NCBI GenBank assembly: GCA_947366645.1
Contig: CANBAX010000030.1
Coordinates: 1-9,001 of the forward strand
Source: an uncultured Clostridia bacterium
Lineage (GTDB): Bacteria > Bacillota > Clostridia > Christensenellales > UBA1242
Reading direction: 5' to 3'
Length of the DNA: 9,001 nucleotides
Shown: piece after piece, positions 1 through 6,410 of the stretch
How the letters are laid out: every line of letters starts with the position of its first letter
How positions within the stretch are numbered: the first letter of the stretch is position 1
Notes under the pieces: generated by a model
What the model saw: only the letters and a program-made list of their open reading frames with translations
Database searches by the model: none
Told to the model about the DNA's origin: nothing
Position numbers and translations under genes: made by a program

Positions 1-37
1 AACGACACTCTTTCCCTACACGACGCTCTTCCGATCT
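1..37 (+). other. Illumina TruSeq adapter (assembly artefact)
   Basis: Bases 5-37 match the 3' part of the Illumina TruSeq read-1 adapter exactly, from ACACTCTTTCCC through to GCTCTTCCGATCT. Bases 1-4 are probably also non-genomic. The ribosome binding site of the first gene starts at base 38, directly after the adapter's final T. This is library sequence left on a contig end and has no biology. Nothing can be said about the promoter of the first gene, because the true upstream DNA is missing. Confidence 0.97.
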
Positions 38-46
38 GGAGAAATT

Positions 47-1402
47 ATGAAAAAGAATTTATTTAAAATGTTTAGTTTCGTGTTCGTGTTTGCACTTCTT
101 GTCACAGGTTGTGCGACGGTAAGCGATATTAAAAATAGCGAAACAGATTTAATTTTTAATGGCGGAAATGTAGTTAAAGTAGGCGACTATGTGTATTTTG
201 CCAATGGTTATACCGCGGTAGGAGATAAAAACAAGGACTTTGACTATGACGGAAATGTTAAAATTTCGTATATGAATAGAGTGAACTTAAATGGTGGTTT
301 TGGCACACCTAATGAAAGTCCAAAAGTCACAGAAAAAGTCAATTCACGGGTAGTGGGTTTTGAAAGCGAATATATGTTTGTGTTAGGGGATTATATATAT
401 TTTTCTACGGTAAACACCCATAAAAACAAACAGGTGGAAAATGAATATAAACTTGTATCATATTTCCGTTCAAGACTTAATGGTGACGGGCTTACTGAAA
501 TTTATACAACTCCAACCTATGATAGTTCAAAGGCAATGACAAGGGTGCTAAAAGGCAGTGACGACAAGTATTATCTAGTTATATTCGACGGCACAAATCT
601 AAACTCATTTTCGCTTGGCGGAAGCGTAGGCAAGCGTCAAGAACTTGCAAAGAATGTTACAAGTATTGCAATGCCAAAAGAGAAAGATAACTACGAGTAC
701 AAAAAAATACTCTATACAGTTAATAAAGAGAATTCCGATTCAGAAACAGAAGTTTATAGTGTTGACTATGCAACAACCAAAAAGGAAAAGGCGACTTCAA
801 TTTCAACCAGCACCAAATTTATTGATAGACAAGGCGATTTTGTGCTTTACACAAATGGAGAAGCGGCGGCACAAGCATATTATAAATATCTTGATAATGA
901 AATCAGCATAGTATTAGACGGCAGTGATGCTTTCTATAGACTTCCAGAAATTACAAATCTTAATAAAGTTTGTGAAGGTGATGCGGATAAAGAAGGTTAT
1001 GTTTTCCTTGGAAAAAGCGGGTCTATTATGTATAAAAACATGGTAAGAACTGGCGAGCAAGCAACCATACTTCTTGACAAAAGTGAAACAGACTTTTCTA
1101 GTATGCTTTTTGTAGAAGGCGACTGGGTTTATTACTCTACAACAAAAGGAATATATAGAATAAGTGCAAGAGATAAAACAAAACAAACTATTGTGGAAAT
1201 GAAAAATGAAATTCAGCCAAACTCTTGCTCTTATGTAGACAACTATATTTACTACTATGCAAAACTTGAACCAGTAGACAGCGAAGTCGATGATAAAGAG
1301 TATGAAGAAGACAATAATTTCTATGCTTATCGTGTAGATGTTACCGGTCAGGGAAATTATCAAATCCTATCAAACTTCAAAAGAGTAGAGAAAAAGGCGT
1401 AA
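47..1402 (+). CDS. Secreted lipoprotein, DUF5050-like beta-propeller
   Basis: This 451-residue protein has a lipoprotein signal peptide: KK at the N-terminus, a hydrophobic stretch at about 8-19, and a lipobox VTGC with the lipidated Cys at 22. It should be anchored on the outer face of the membrane. The mature part is beta-rich with repeated blade-like motifs: GDYVYF at 46-51, GDYIYFS at 114-120, GDWVYYS at 358-364 and VDNYIYYY at 397-404, the third followed by an IYRIS strand. This pattern is typical of DUF5050/LRP1-type beta-propeller lipoproteins of Clostridia. Ligand and function are unknown; no catalytic motif is visible. GGAG at 38-41 is 5 nt before the ATG, supporting the start. The gene is complete although it abuts the contig end. 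A terminator at 1466-1507 separates it from spo0A, so the two are probably not one operon. Confidence 0.9.
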   Translation: MKKNLFKMFSFVFVFALLVTGCATVSDIKNSETDLIFNGGNVVKVGDYVYFANGYTAVGDKNKDFDYDGNVKISYMNRVNLNGGFGTPNESPKVTEKVNSRVVGFESEYMFVLGDYIYFSTVNTHKNKQVENEYKLVSYFRSRLNGDGLTEIYTTPTYDSSKAMTRVLKGSDDKYYLVIFDGTNLNSFSLGGSVGKRQELAKNVTSIAMPKEKDNYEYKKILYTVNKENSDSETEVYSVDYATTKKEKATSISTSTKFIDRQGDFVLYTNGEAAAQAYYKYLDNEISIVLDGSDAFYRLPEITNLNKVCEGDADKEGYVFLGKSGSIMYKNMVRTGEQATILLDKSETDFSSMLFVEGDWVYYSTTKGIYRISARDKTKQTIVEMKNEIQPNSCSYVDNYIYYYAKLEPVDSEVDDKEYEEDNNFYAYRVDVTGQGNYQILSNFKRVEKKA

Positions 1403-1465
1403 TAAAACAAAAAAATTTAATAATCCGACGGCATTTTGGTAATGCTACACAAGGTGACAAAAACT

Positions 1466-1507
1466 ATCATAATTCGCGGTTTAACGACTGCCATTATGAT
1501 TTTTTTT
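1466..1507 (+). terminator. AT-rich hairpin and T tract after the lipoprotein gene
   Basis: The arms ATCATAAT (1466-1473) and ATTATGAT (1493-1500) are perfect complements around a 19-nt loop that carries GG and CC able to extend the pairing. Eight T residues follow (1500-1507). The stem is AT-rich, so it is a weaker terminator than the others in this window. Its T tract runs straight into the -10 box of the spo0A promoter. Confidence 0.5.
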
Positions 1508-1515
1508 GATATAAT
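1507..1515 (+). promoter_or_regulatory. Extended -10 promoter of the spo0A homolog
   Basis: TGATATAAT is a perfect extended -10 element (TGn then TATAAT at 1510-1515). No good -35 box lies at 17 bp, which is common for extended -10 promoters. Transcription would start near 1522, giving a leader of about 57 nt. I saw no clear Spo0A box (TGTCGAA) nearby, so autoregulation is not supported by the sequence. Confidence 0.55.
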
Positions 1516-1578
1516 TTTGTGCTATCTTTGTATTGTTTCAATTTTTAGGTTGAAAGATGAAATAATAAAGGAGTTGTT

Positions 1579-2322
1579 ATGGAACAGTCAAAATTAAAAA
1601 TCTATTTAGCAGACACCGAGGATAACACACTTGCAGAATACTTTAGTGGTAGCGAAAAATTTTCAGTAGTGGGCAAAAGCACAGACGGAGTAGAAGTAGT
1701 ACGTGATGTGAAACTATTAAAACCAGACTTTCTTATTATGGAAGTTATGCTTTCTGGAATGGACGGATTTATGGTTATGGAAAATCTTAAGAAAGAGATG
1801 AAAGAGAAAATGCCAAAGGTGATATTCATTTCAAATCTTTCACACAGCGGCTTCGTTTCAAAAGCAATTAAGGAAGGTGCAAGTTACTTTATGGTAAAAC
1901 CCGTTCTTCCTGAAAATCTTGAACAAAGACTTAAAGACCTTACTCATACAAAAGGCTCAAGCCAAGATAGAGGAGAGCGCGGTCTTGATGAAAAGATATC
2001 AAATATTTTTATAAGTATCGGTATTCCAGCTCACATCAAAGGCTATCAGTTTTTAAGAGAGGCGGTAAAGCTTGCGGTTGAAGAGCCAGAAATAATTGGC
2101 TCTATCACAAAGAAACTTTATCCTACCATAGCGGAAAGATTTGACACAAGTTCCTCTAAAGTTGAAAGGGGTATGCGTCATGCAATAGAGGTGGCTTGGA
2201 ATAGAGGTAAAATAGAGAATATCAATTCCCTATTTGGACTTAAAATTTATAACAGCAATGAAAAGCCAACTAACGGCGAACTTATTGCACTTATCGCTGA
2301 TAAGATGATTATGGAAGGCTAA
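1579..2322 (+). CDS. spo0A: Spo0A-family response regulator, phosphosite Asp replaced by Glu
   Basis: This 247-residue protein has the Spo0A architecture: a receiver domain (about 6-120), a short linker, and a Spo0A C-terminal DNA-binding domain (about 138-247). The DNA-binding part is highly typical, with GIPAHIKGYQFLREA, GSITKKLYP, the recognition helix region VERGMRHAIEVAWNRG and a final KPTNGELIALIADK. In the family, phosphorylation of one receiver Asp (Asp56 in Bacillus subtilis) drives dimerisation and binding to 0A boxes. Here the site reads LIMEVMLSGMDGF: residue 55 is Glu (codon GAA at 1741-1743). The acidic pair is also changed, from ADD to ADT (Asp12, Thr13). Ser85 and Lys107 at the Thr84/Lys positions are kept. 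The protein may therefore be phosphorylation-independent. AAAGGAG at 1567-1573 lies 5 nt before the ATG. spoIVB, the usual upstream neighbour, is absent. Confidence 0.95.
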   Translation: MEQSKLKIYLADTEDNTLAEYFSGSEKFSVVGKSTDGVEVVRDVKLLKPDFLIMEVMLSGMDGFMVMENLKKEMKEKMPKVIFISNLSHSGFVSKAIKEGASYFMVKPVLPENLEQRLKDLTHTKGSSQDRGERGLDEKISNIFISIGIPAHIKGYQFLREAVKLAVEEPEIIGSITKKLYPTIAERFDTSSSKVERGMRHAIEVAWNRGKIENINSLFGLKIYNSNEKPTNGELIALIADKMIMEG

Positions 2323-2326
2323 ACTC

Positions 2327-2355
2327 TTGCTTTTTACATAAAAATCTATTATTAT
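2327..2355 (+). promoter_or_regulatory. Promoter of a leaderless Smr-domain gene
   Basis: The -35 box TTGCTT (2327-2332, 3 of 6) and -10 box TATTAT (2350-2355, 5 of 6) are 17 bp apart. The -10 box ends 6 nt before the ATG at 2362, so transcription should start at or next to the A of the ATG. No Shine-Dalgarno sequence lies upstream. The -35 box starts 4 nt after the spo0A stop codon. Confidence 0.6.
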
Positions 2356-2361
2356 CTTTGT

Positions 2362-2700
2362 ATGTTAAAATTTATTAATCTCAAGGAGTGTAGTCCCACT
2401 GTAGATTATGCACTCGCGGTAGTTGAAATTGAAATCGAGAATGCAAAGGCAGAGGGGGTAACCGCAATTAAGGTACTTCATGGCTATGGCTCGCATGGCA
2501 GGGGCGGGGCTATCTTGGTGGAGTTACGACGACGGCTTAGACAATTAAAAAATCAAAATAAAATAACCGACTATTTTGGCGGCGATGAATGGAATATATT
2601 TTCGCCTCGCACACTTGCAATACTTAATTCAGACAAATCAATATCTGGGGACGAAGATTTAAATAAGGTAAATTCGGGTATTACAATTATAAGAATTTAA
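2362..2700 (+). CDS. Small Smr-domain protein
   Basis: This 112-residue protein consists almost entirely of an Smr (MutS2 C-terminal-like) domain. The N-terminal part INLKECSPTVDYALA (5-19) corresponds to the first strand and helix. The core motif KVLHGYGSHGRGG (37-49), followed by ILVELRRRL, matches the family's I-H-G-x-G-x-G-x-L signature. Smr domains bind branched DNA or RNA and some nick nucleic acids; the substrate of this stand-alone version cannot be told. The usual GGxGxT ending is poorly conserved: residues 72-80 read FGGDEWNIF. The start is the ATG predicted to be the first base of the transcript, with no ribosome binding site. The stop codon overlaps the following terminator stem. 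Confidence 0.85.
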   Translation: MLKFINLKECSPTVDYALAVVEIEIENAKAEGVTAIKVLHGYGSHGRGGAILVELRRRLRQLKNQNKITDYFGGDEWNIFSPRTLAILNSDKSISGDEDLNKVNSGITIIRI

Positions 2701-2720
2701 CAAGGCTATGCCTTGTTTTT
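2699..2720 (+). terminator. Rho-independent terminator after the Smr gene
   Basis: A perfect hairpin, CAAGGC (2701-2706), loop TAT, GCCTTG (2710-2715), is extended by two A:T pairs and followed by five T residues. The left arm includes the last two bases of the Smr stop codon. Confidence 0.9.
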
Positions 2721-2721
2721 A

Positions 2722-2750
2722 TTTACTTTGCATTTGGAAAAAGTTATAAT
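2722..2750 (+). promoter_or_regulatory. Promoter of the leaderless radical SAM gene
   Basis: The -35 box TTTACT (2722-2727, 4 of 6) and a perfect -10 box TATAAT (2745-2750) are separated by 17 bp. The -10 box ends 6 nt before the ATG at 2757, so the transcript should begin at the start codon. The -35 box begins 1 nt after the preceding terminator's T tract. Confidence 0.75.
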
Positions 2751-2756
2751 AAATAT

Positions 2757-3593
2757 ATGTTATGTACGCAGTGTCCACGCGGTTGCAATATTGATAGAAG
2801 TAAAGTAAAGGGATTTTGCGGTGAAAGCGATAAAATCCGTGTGGCGAAGGTAATTGAAAATTTCATGTGGGAGGAGCCTTGCATAAGTGGCAAGAATGGG
2901 GCGCTTGCCATATTTTTTTCGGGGTGCAATTTAAGATGTGAGTTTTGCCAAAACTATCCGCTTTCTCATATAGGCAAGGGACAAGAGTTTACAATAAAGG
3001 AATTTCGTGACTATCTCTCTTCCTTTGATTTAACTCGGTTTGACAGCATCGACCTTATCACTCCCTCTCACTTTTCATTACAAATTCTTGAAGCGCTAAA
3101 AGACATAAAAAGTCCAATCCCTATCGTTTGGAATAGTAATGGCTATGAAAATGCAAATATGATAAAAAAACTTTGCAGTTTTGTTGATGTTTTTTTAGTT
3201 GACTTCAAATTTTATGATAGTGGCTTGTCCGCCAAGTTATGTGGCGTCACCGATTATTTCACGGTTGCGTCTAAGACAATAAAACTAATGTGCGAAAAAA
3301 AGGAAATTGTTTTTGCGGACGGATTAATGAAAAAAGGTGCAATAATAAGACACCTCATTTTGCCAAATCATGTAAAAGACAGCATGGCTATTTTAAGGTA
3401 TATAAAAGATAATATTGAAAATCCTTATGTTAGCATTATGAGTCAGTTTACGCCATGCAAGGGTAGCTTAAAAAGAAAACTTACCCCGCTTGAAATAAAA
3501 ACAGTGCTAAGTTTTGCAGAGAGGATAGGATTAAATCAGGGATATTATCAAGATGAAACAAGTGCAAATGAAGCATTTATTCCGAAATTTTAG
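2757..3593 (+). CDS. Radical SAM protein, PflA-like (COG1313 type)
   Basis: This 278-residue protein carries the radical SAM signature CNLRCEFC (Cys57, Cys61, Cys64), which binds the 4Fe-4S cluster that cleaves S-adenosylmethionine. Family-specific features surround it: an N-terminal Cys set CTQCPRGC plus GFCG (Cys3, 6, 10, 21), the WEEPCISG motif (38-45) with FFSGC before the cluster, LVDFKFYD in the barrel, and the ending GYYQDETSANEAFIPKF. These fit uncharacterised PflA-like/PflX proteins related to pyruvate formate-lyase activating enzyme. No glycyl-radical partner gene is in the window, so its substrate is unknown and calling it a formate-lyase activator would be overreach. The length is slightly short for the family but both ends look intact. 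There is no Shine-Dalgarno sequence; the ATG lies 6 nt after the -10 box. Confidence 0.9.
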   Translation: MLCTQCPRGCNIDRSKVKGFCGESDKIRVAKVIENFMWEEPCISGKNGALAIFFSGCNLRCEFCQNYPLSHIGKGQEFTIKEFRDYLSSFDLTRFDSIDLITPSHFSLQILEALKDIKSPIPIVWNSNGYENANMIKKLCSFVDVFLVDFKFYDSGLSAKLCGVTDYFTVASKTIKLMCEKKEIVFADGLMKKGAIIRHLILPNHVKDSMAILRYIKDNIENPYVSIMSQFTPCKGSLKRKLTPLEIKTVLSFAERIGLNQGYYQDETSANEAFIPKF

Positions 3594-3601
3594 TTAATAG
3601 T

Positions 3602-3630
3602 TTGACTTTATAAAATATACCTAGTAAAAT
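3602..3630 (+). promoter_or_regulatory. Promoter of the small membrane protein gene
   Basis: TTGACT (3602-3607, 5 of 6) and TAAAAT (3625-3630, 5 of 6) are spaced 17 bp apart. Transcription should start near 3637, leaving a leader of only about 12 nt. GAGG at 3637-3640 would serve as the ribosome binding site, 8 nt before the ATG. Confidence 0.75.
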
Positions 3631-3648
3631 AGTTGTGAGGATAGGGCA

Positions 3649-3951
3649 ATGGATATCTATAGTAAAAAACTTAAAAAGACTTTAGTAAAAACAAGGCTGG
3701 TGGGACTTCTTAGTGCCATACTTGGTGTTGCCTGTATTTTTTTCTATTATTTCAAACTCCTTGACCCATGGGTTTCTATCATTGCACTTAGTTATGCCAT
3801 GGCAGTATGTTTCACATTAAATTCCACCTATCAAGAGATTTTCAATGGTAAAAAAATAAGCAAGATTAACCTTGCTTTTGCGATATTTTTCTTTGTTGTT
3901 ACGATAGGAATAATTATTTACGCATTTATGTCAGGTAATATTAGGTTTTAA
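3649..3951 (+). CDS. Small three-helix membrane protein, unknown function
   Basis: This 100-residue protein starts with a basic segment (KKLKK, KTR) and has three predicted membrane helices at about 17-35, 41-60 and 73-95, with short polar loops (KLLDP; NGKKISK). No recognisable family motif is present. The strong promoter of its own and the terminator just after the stop suggest a single-gene transcript. The basic N-terminus suggests that end lies in the cytoplasm. It is not assigned to any pathway. Confidence 0.8.
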   Translation: MDIYSKKLKKTLVKTRLVGLLSAILGVACIFFYYFKLLDPWVSIIALSYAMAVCFTLNSTYQEIFNGKKISKINLAFAIFFFVVTIGIIIYAFMSGNIRF

Positions 3952-3973
3952 AAAAACGGGTAGCCCCGTTTTT
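3952..3973. terminator. Bidirectional terminator between convergent genes
   Basis: A perfect 9-bp stem, AAAAACGGG (3952-3960) with CCCGTTTTT (3965-3973), closes on the loop TAGC. It has a T tract in both directions. It begins right after the + strand stop at 3951 and overlaps the last bases of the - strand stop codon (3972-3974), so it can serve both genes. Confidence 0.9.
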
Positions 3974-5180
3974 ATTTTTCACCTTCTATCCTATAAACAA
4001 AATGTGATACGTTTCCTTTGTCCCTTGTAAATGTAATTGCTCCACTTGTAAGGTTTGCTTCAAACCAAGCAAGTTGGTTAACTACAAATCTATTTTTAGC
4101 AGGTGTAATATTTACCTTCATATTTGTTATTCTGTTTGCGCCTACAGATACTGCCATAAGGTTGCCTTCGGCATATCTCCTTTTGTCAAGATGTATTACG
4201 GTATAGGAATCATTCTTGTTAAGGCCGGCATATACATGGACTTTTTTATATGGCGTAAAGTCAAAGTCAAAAGAGTTTCCGCCCACCATTCCAGCGGTGA
4301 AACCGCGGTTTATTGCGGCATCGGTGCTTGTATTGTCGTAGATAAGGTCAAGCTTTACTCCACCCCCTTGGCCACCACTATTTTGTAAATTAGATATCGC
4401 AGTGTCAACACTTGTTTTCCAGGTATTAAAAGTTTGCGCATGAGTGTTAAATTGGTTTTCAAGATTAGAAACCCTTGTGGTAAGGGCGGATATTTGGCTA
4501 CCATGATTACTTAAAGTTGTAACATGAGAGGACACCGTAGTTTGAAGCCCTTGCATTGAAGAGGAAAGGTCGCCTACAAGGTCAAGCGTACTATTAAGTG
4601 CATCAGTTATGGTTGTCAAATCGCTGCGCATGGAAGTCAAGCTGCTTTCGCAGTTAGATATTTTAGTTTGATTATCTAGAATTTTGTTAGTATTGTCTGT
4701 CACTTTAGGCAGAACGTCTGATAAGTCTTTTTTGGTCGCTTTGATGTCGTTTTCGCAAACCATTACTCTGTCATCTACAGCATTAATACTTTTTATACAA
4801 CCACCAATAGCGGTGTTATTGGCATTGGCTAAACTTTGGCAAGAGGTAATTTTTTCTTCCTGCGCTACAACCTTTGTGTTTATGGAATTTATTTCATTAT
4901 CTTGAACTGAAAGACTGTTTTCTATTTTTGCAATATTTTCATTTTGCGAATTAATGTCGCCATTCAAAGCCTCTATTGTTGCGTTTTGCTCAGAGATGTC
5001 GGTTTCGATAGAACTTATTCTTGTAGTGTTAGTTTTTATCTCTGCTTTTATTTCATCTAAGTTTGGCACAACAAGGTTTCCAAGTGCTTTTAAAATGTCG
5101 GGTATAGATACTTTGGCAATATACCACACCTCTTTTTTTAATTGCTCAATAGAATTATTAATTTGTTTAATATCGTTCAT
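3972..5180 (-). CDS. Long coiled-coil, tail-fibre-like protein
   Basis: This 402-residue protein has three parts. The N-terminus (1-45) is helical and has no signal peptide. Residues about 46-265 are a near-continuous heptad-type coiled coil rich in N, S, T, D and I, with repeats such as ISSIETDISEQNATIEALNG and SQISALTTRVSNLENQF. A glycine linker SGGQGGG (268-274) leads into a beta-rich C-terminal domain (275-402). Shaft, flexible linker and globular tip resemble phage tail fibres and other trimeric receptor-binding fibres, although no specific family is recognised. No phage structural genes lie nearby, so it may be a domesticated or surface-associated fibre. Export, if any, would need another route. 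AAAGGAG lies 6 nt before the ATG. Its own promoter is proposed at 5201-5227, but readthrough from the upstream gene is also possible. Confidence 0.85.
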   Translation of the reverse strand: MNDIKQINNSIEQLKKEVWYIAKVSIPDILKALGNLVVPNLDEIKAEIKTNTTRISSIETDISEQNATIEALNGDINSQNENIAKIENSLSVQDNEINSINTKVVAQEEKITSCQSLANANNTAIGGCIKSINAVDDRVMVCENDIKATKKDLSDVLPKVTDNTNKILDNQTKISNCESSLTSMRSDLTTITDALNSTLDLVGDLSSSMQGLQTTVSSHVTTLSNHGSQISALTTRVSNLENQFNTHAQTFNTWKTSVDTAISNLQNSGGQGGGVKLDLIYDNTSTDAAINRGFTAGMVGGNSFDFDFTPYKKVHVYAGLNKNDSYTVIHLDKRRYAEGNLMAVSVGANRITNMKVNITPAKNRFVVNQLAWFEANLTSGAITFTRDKGNVSHFVYRIEGEK

Positions 5181-5200
5181 GTTTTTCTCCTTTTATAAGG

Positions 5201-5227
5201 AGTGTAACATGAGATTTTTCACTTTGC
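5201..5227 (-). promoter_or_regulatory. Possible promoter of the fibre-like gene
   Basis: On the minus strand TTGCAA (5227-5222) is followed after 17 bp by TACACT (5206-5201), preceded by TGT to form an extended -10. Transcription would start near 5194, leaving the AAAGGAG ribosome binding site within a very short leader. A palindrome at 5187-5202 (CTCCTT, TTAT, AAGGAG) overlaps the -10 box and the ribosome binding site. It would not fold in this RNA, because one arm lies upstream of the predicted start, but it could matter at the DNA level. Confidence 0.45.
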
Positions 5228-5232
5228 AATAG

Positions 5233-5820
5233 TTAGTGCCGTTTCTTTTTTTTCATAAATAAAAGTAAGAATATAATTGTAAGACAGGTTGCGATAACCA
5301 CAATTCCTGTAATAAGTCCGCCATTTACCCCATTTGGAGCAATGTCCTTAGTCTCCATAAATCCATAAAAAAGACTGCCGTCTTCAAGCACGATAGCCAC
5401 AGCGTTCATTTCATCTTTGTCTGTGAAACCGGAATAAAGGTAAACTTGTTGACCATTTTTGCCACGGTACTGGGTAGGCTTTCTATTTAGGTCATAAATC
5501 ACCGCATCATTTTTTGTGACTCTTCCATTAAATACGGGATATACCTCTTGCGATAATACATTATAGGTCACATAGTGCCTATAAACATACCCTTCAATAT
5601 CTTTTTCTTCTACTTTCACTTTAATAAACTCCGCCGTTTTATCATCTTCAAGCACGATTAAAGTATCAGCATGTTCAATTTTCAAAGGGGTACCTTCAAA
5701 TTCAACAACTTCTTCAAAACTAGGGGAGGAGTAAAGGTAGCAAAAATCCGCGACAACACTTACCTGTGCCTCGCCAACCGCACCAGCAAACAGCATCATC
5801 AAACACATTAAAACTTTCAT
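5233..5820 (-). CDS. Surface protein: signal peptide, SH3b-like domain, C-terminal anchor
   Basis: The chosen start gives 195 residues. Residues 1-18 (MKVLMCLMMLFAGAVGEA) form a signal peptide. About 19-90 resembles a bacterial SH3 (SH3b) fold, with YLYSSPS, TAEFIKVKV and IEGYVYRHYV as the typical strands. A beta-rich middle part follows, then a membrane helix at about 168-189 and a basic tail KKKKRH. The protein should therefore sit outside the cell, held by its C-terminus. An in-frame TTG at 5865 would add 15 polar residues in front of the signal peptide. It is rejected because the ATG at 5820 lies exactly 6 nt after a strong promoter's -10 box and begins a clean signal sequence. The messenger would be leaderless. 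It lies 52 bp upstream of the fibre-like gene on the same strand, so the two may be co-transcribed and act together at the cell surface. Confidence 0.82.
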   Translation of the reverse strand: MKVLMCLMMLFAGAVGEAQVSVVADFCYLYSSPSFEEVVEFEGTPLKIEHADTLIVLEDDKTAEFIKVKVEEKDIEGYVYRHYVTYNVLSQEVYPVFNGRVTKNDAVIYDLNRKPTQYRGKNGQQVYLYSGFTDKDEMNAVAIVLEDGSLFYGFMETKDIAPNGVNGGLITGIVVIATCLTIIFLLLFMKKKKRH

Positions 5821-5826
5821 ATCATA

Positions 5827-5855
5827 ATTATCATAAAAACAAAATAATTTGTCAA
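5827..5855 (-). promoter_or_regulatory. Strong promoter of the leaderless surface protein gene
   Basis: On the minus strand a perfect -35 box TTGACA (5855-5850) is followed after 17 bp by GATAAT (5832-5827, 5 of 6). The -10 box ends 6 nt before the ATG at 5820, the same spacing as in front of the Smr and radical SAM genes. Confidence 0.8.
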
Positions 5856-5871
5856 CAAAATTCAACCCAAC

Positions 5872-5900
5872 AAAAAAAGCATACCACCCGATATGCTTTT
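5872..5900 (-). terminator. Terminator closing the right-hand gene block
   Basis: AAAAGCATA (5875-5883) pairs perfectly with TATGCTTTT (5892-5900) around an 8-nt loop. Read on the minus strand, the hairpin ends in seven T residues. It stops transcription from the zinc-ribbon gene and separates that block from the surface protein promoter 17 bp further on. Confidence 0.85.
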
Positions 5901-5942
5901 ATAAATTTGAAAACTTTTAAAAATGTTTAAACCTTAATCTTA

Positions 5943-6398
5943 TTATTGTAACCAATATCTATCTGTTGTCTCTTCCCAAATATCTTTTAAATATTTCCCG
6001 TCTACTTTTGCATTGTTTTTAAAATCTTGGTCATCATTAAAAATTAATTCTCCTTTTGTTTGTGAATTAAATAATCTTATTCTTGATTCTTTATTAAAAT
6101 CGTACATAAAATCAACAGCATAATAAATCCCATTATATTCAAACTGCATTTCACCATAACAATATAAGGCTTTAATAAAATCATCAAAATTAAGCTCAAA
6201 AGTCTTGCCTTCGCTGTAAAGTTGTCGCGCTCTGTTAAGAGAAAGTGTATTTGGTAATGCTACATTATCAGGATTTTCTTCATTAAGAAAACAATTAAAC
6301 CAACCACAATTTTTACATTCACCTTGTTCATACACATCAACTTTTACTGTTTTTTCACAAACTTCGCATTTTTTTTCATATTTTTTTTCAATTTTCAT
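5943..6398 (-). CDS. Zinc-ribbon protein, candidate immunity protein
   Basis: This 151-residue acidic protein starts with a zinc ribbon: CEVC (11-14) and CKNCGW (28-33), with a further Cys36. The ribbon is followed by ENPDNVALPNTLSLNRARQL (41-60). The order Cys-ribbon, Gly-Trp, acidic stretch, then a SLNxAR helix resembles small cysteine-rich (CPCC-type) proteins often found as immunity genes in polymorphic-toxin loci. The rest is an alpha/beta domain that I do not recognise. It begins 12 nt after the stop of the His-rich small protein, with AAGGAG lying in that gap 6 nt before the ATG, so the two are an operon and probably a functional pair. The immunity role is inferred from arrangement and resemblance only. 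It ends before the terminator at 5872-5900. Confidence 0.75.
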   Translation of the reverse strand: MKIEKKYEKKCEVCEKTVKVDVYEQGECKNCGWFNCFLNEENPDNVALPNTLSLNRARQLYSEGKTFELNFDDFIKALYCYGEMQFEYNGIYYAVDFMYDFNKESRIRLFNSQTKGELIFNDDQDFKNNAKVDGKYLKDIWEETTDRYWLQ

Positions 6399-6410
6399 AT
6401 ATTTCTCCTT

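Noticed and set aside
914..1363. 149-codon open frame antisense to the lipoprotein gene
   Set aside because: It is a shadow of the real gene: the sense strand has a clear signal peptide, repeats and ribosome binding site, while the antisense product looks like random hydrophobic sequence.
1523..1533. TATCTTTGTAT shared between the spo0A upstream region and 2353-2363 at the Smr start
   Set aside because: The two copies sit at different positions relative to their -10 boxes, so there is no consistent regulatory geometry. Probably chance in AT-rich DNA.
5187..5202. Perfect palindrome CTCCTT-TTAT-AAGGAG that could hide the ribosome binding site of the fibre-like gene
   Set aside because: The likely promoter places the transcript start near 5194, so one arm would not be in the RNA. 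It would matter only for transcripts reading through from the upstream gene, so it is not claimed as a translational switch.
5209..5232. Plus-strand 7-codon frame (MRFFTLQ) with AAGGAG in front
   Set aside because: It is too short, antisense to a transcribed region, and its ribosome binding site is simply half of the palindrome.
5821..5865. TTG start at 5865 for the surface protein
   Set aside because: It would put 15 polar residues before the signal peptide and place the start inside or upstream of the strong promoter (5827-5855).
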